Part shown: positions 6,393 to 7,242 of the stretch, piece after piece
Position numbering within the stretch: the first letter of the stretch is position 1
Layout: every line of letters starts with the position of its first letter
Assembly: GCA_028696755.1 (NCBI GenBank)
Contig: JAQVGK010000175.1
Span: forward strand, 1-7,242
Direction of reading: 5' to 3'
From: Bacteroidales bacterium
Lineage (GTDB): Bacteria; Bacteroidota; Bacteroidia; Bacteroidales; ML635J-15
DNA: 7,242 nt
Program-made: the position numbers and the translations under genes
The notes under the pieces: model-generated
What the model was told of the DNA's origin: nothing
The model's input: only the letters and a program-made list of their open reading frames with translations
Database searches by the model: none

Positions 6393-7242
6393 ATGACATT
6401 AAAGAGAGTTGTTGTTACCGGCATCGGTACTATTTCACCTGTGGGGTCAAATGCAAAAGAGACTTGGGAAAATGTTGTTAACGGTGTCTGCGGCATCGAC
6501 TTGATTACATTGTATGATACCACGAATTTTAAAACAAAATTTGCTTGCGAAGTAAAGAATTTTGACGCTGAAAAGTATTTTGACAGAAAAGAAGCAAAGA
6601 GAATCGACAGATTCACACAATTTGCTTTGATTGCTGCCGACGAAGCAGTAAAAGATAGTGGAGTAGATCTGGAAGCAATTGACAGATCGCGTGCGGGTGT
6701 TATCTGGTCGTCGGGTATTGGAGGCGTTGAGACATTTTATCAGGAAGTAAAGGGCTATGTCGAGGGAAATTTTGTCCCTCGATTCAGTCCTTTTTTCATT
6801 CCTAAGATTATTTCCGACATTGCTGCCGGACATATTTCTATGAAACATGGTCTAATGGGACCAAACTATTGTACAGTTTCTGCTTGTGCTTCTTCATCTA
6901 ATGCAGTTATCGATTCTTATAATCTTATAAGATTAGGTATGGCCGATTATATGGTAACAGGCGGTAGCGAAGCTTCTATCAACGAAATAGGCATGGGCGG
7001 TTTCCAATCTATGATGGCTATCTCGTTTAATAATGATGAGTATAAAACTGCTTCTCGTCCTTTCTGCGCTACCCGCGATGGTTTCGTAATGGGTGAAGGT
7101 GGCGCTGGTCTTATTCTCGAAGAATACGAACACGCAAAAGCTCGCGGTGCTAAAATTTATGCCGAAGTTGTTGGCGGTGGACTTTCTGCTGATGCACATC
7201 ACCTTACAGCTCCTCATCCAGAGGGTTTAGGCGCTGCTTTGG
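6393..7242 (+). CDS. fabF: 3-oxoacyl-ACP synthase II (beta-ketoacyl-ACP synthase), 3' end outside window
   Basis: FabF condenses malonyl-ACP with acyl-ACP to elongate fatty acids, working with the ACP encoded just upstream. The visible 283 residues are roughly the first two thirds of a protein that is usually about 410-420 long. Recognisable features are KRVVVTGIGTISPVG at the N-terminus, SGIGGVETF (107-115), the active-site cysteine C165 in TVSACASSSNA, VTGGSEASI (188-196), RPFCATRDGFVMGEGGAG (222-239) and HHLTAPHPEG (269-278). The two catalytic histidines of the family lie beyond the right edge. The ATG at 6393 is preceded only by an A-rich stretch with no well-placed Shine-Dalgarno site. 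In many Bacteroidota rnc (RNase III) follows fabF, which would be expected just outside the window. Confidence 0.97.
   Translation, partial: MTLKRVVVTGIGTISPVGSNAKETWENVVNGVCGIDLITLYDTTNFKTKFACEVKNFDAEKYFDRKEAKRIDRFTQFALIAADEAVKDSGVDLEAIDRSRAGVIWSSGIGGVETFYQEVKGYVEGNFVPRFSPFFIPKIISDIAAGHISMKHGLMGPNYCTVSACASSSNAVIDSYNLIRLGMADYMVTGGSEASINEIGMGGFQSMMAISFNNDEYKTASRPFCATRDGFVMGEGGAGLILEEYEHAKARGAKIYAEVVGGGLSADAHHLTAPHPEGLGAAL

Noticed and set aside
6103..7217. Minus-strand ORFs opposite acpP and fabF, the longest 133 codons
   Set aside because: They mirror highly conserved housekeeping genes; their translations show no domain or plausible start context.

Overview
The window is a piece of a Bacteroidota (Bacteroidetes) chromosome. 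Four things point there: a C-terminal type IX secretion (T9SS) sorting domain on the secreted nuclease, MBG/choice-of-anchor-D/FG-GAP surface-protein domains, TAnnTTTG-type promoter boxes without clear Shine-Dalgarno sites, and a purN / acpP-fabF arrangement typical of the phylum. The DNA is AT-rich. I cannot fix the genus; an environmental or marine Bacteroidales- or Flavobacteriia-like organism would fit.

Positions 1-4165 (minus strand) hold one uninterrupted reading frame that starts at 4165 and runs off the left edge (at least 1388 residues). It encodes an exported modular surface protein: signal peptide, seven FG-GAP-type repeats (about 61 residues each, probably a closed seven-bladed beta-propeller), a choice-of-anchor-D domain, one Ig-like domain, nine MBG-type repeats (about 77 residues each), and the start of another Ig-like module. 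The C-terminus is outside the window.

Positions 4283-5353 (minus) encode a secreted endonuclease I family nuclease with a T9SS type A sorting tail. Positions 5398-5979 (minus) encode PurN, the glycinamide ribonucleotide formyltransferase of purine synthesis. The three minus-strand genes are separated by 44 and 117 bp. Both gaps carry a promoter-like box and a short hairpin over the upstream stop codon, so they may be separate transcripts rather than one operon.

Positions 5980-6130 are a divergent control region with a good Bacteroidota-type promoter facing right and an inverted repeat over its -33 element. Rightward from it run acpP (acyl carrier protein, complete) and fabF (3-oxoacyl-ACP synthase II, cut by the right edge), a housekeeping fatty-acid synthesis operon.

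The right half is conventional housekeeping. The less ordinary content is the large repeat protein and its neighbouring secreted nuclease. I see no RNA genes, CRISPR array, insertion sequence or phage genes, and no clear evidence of a wholly new system.
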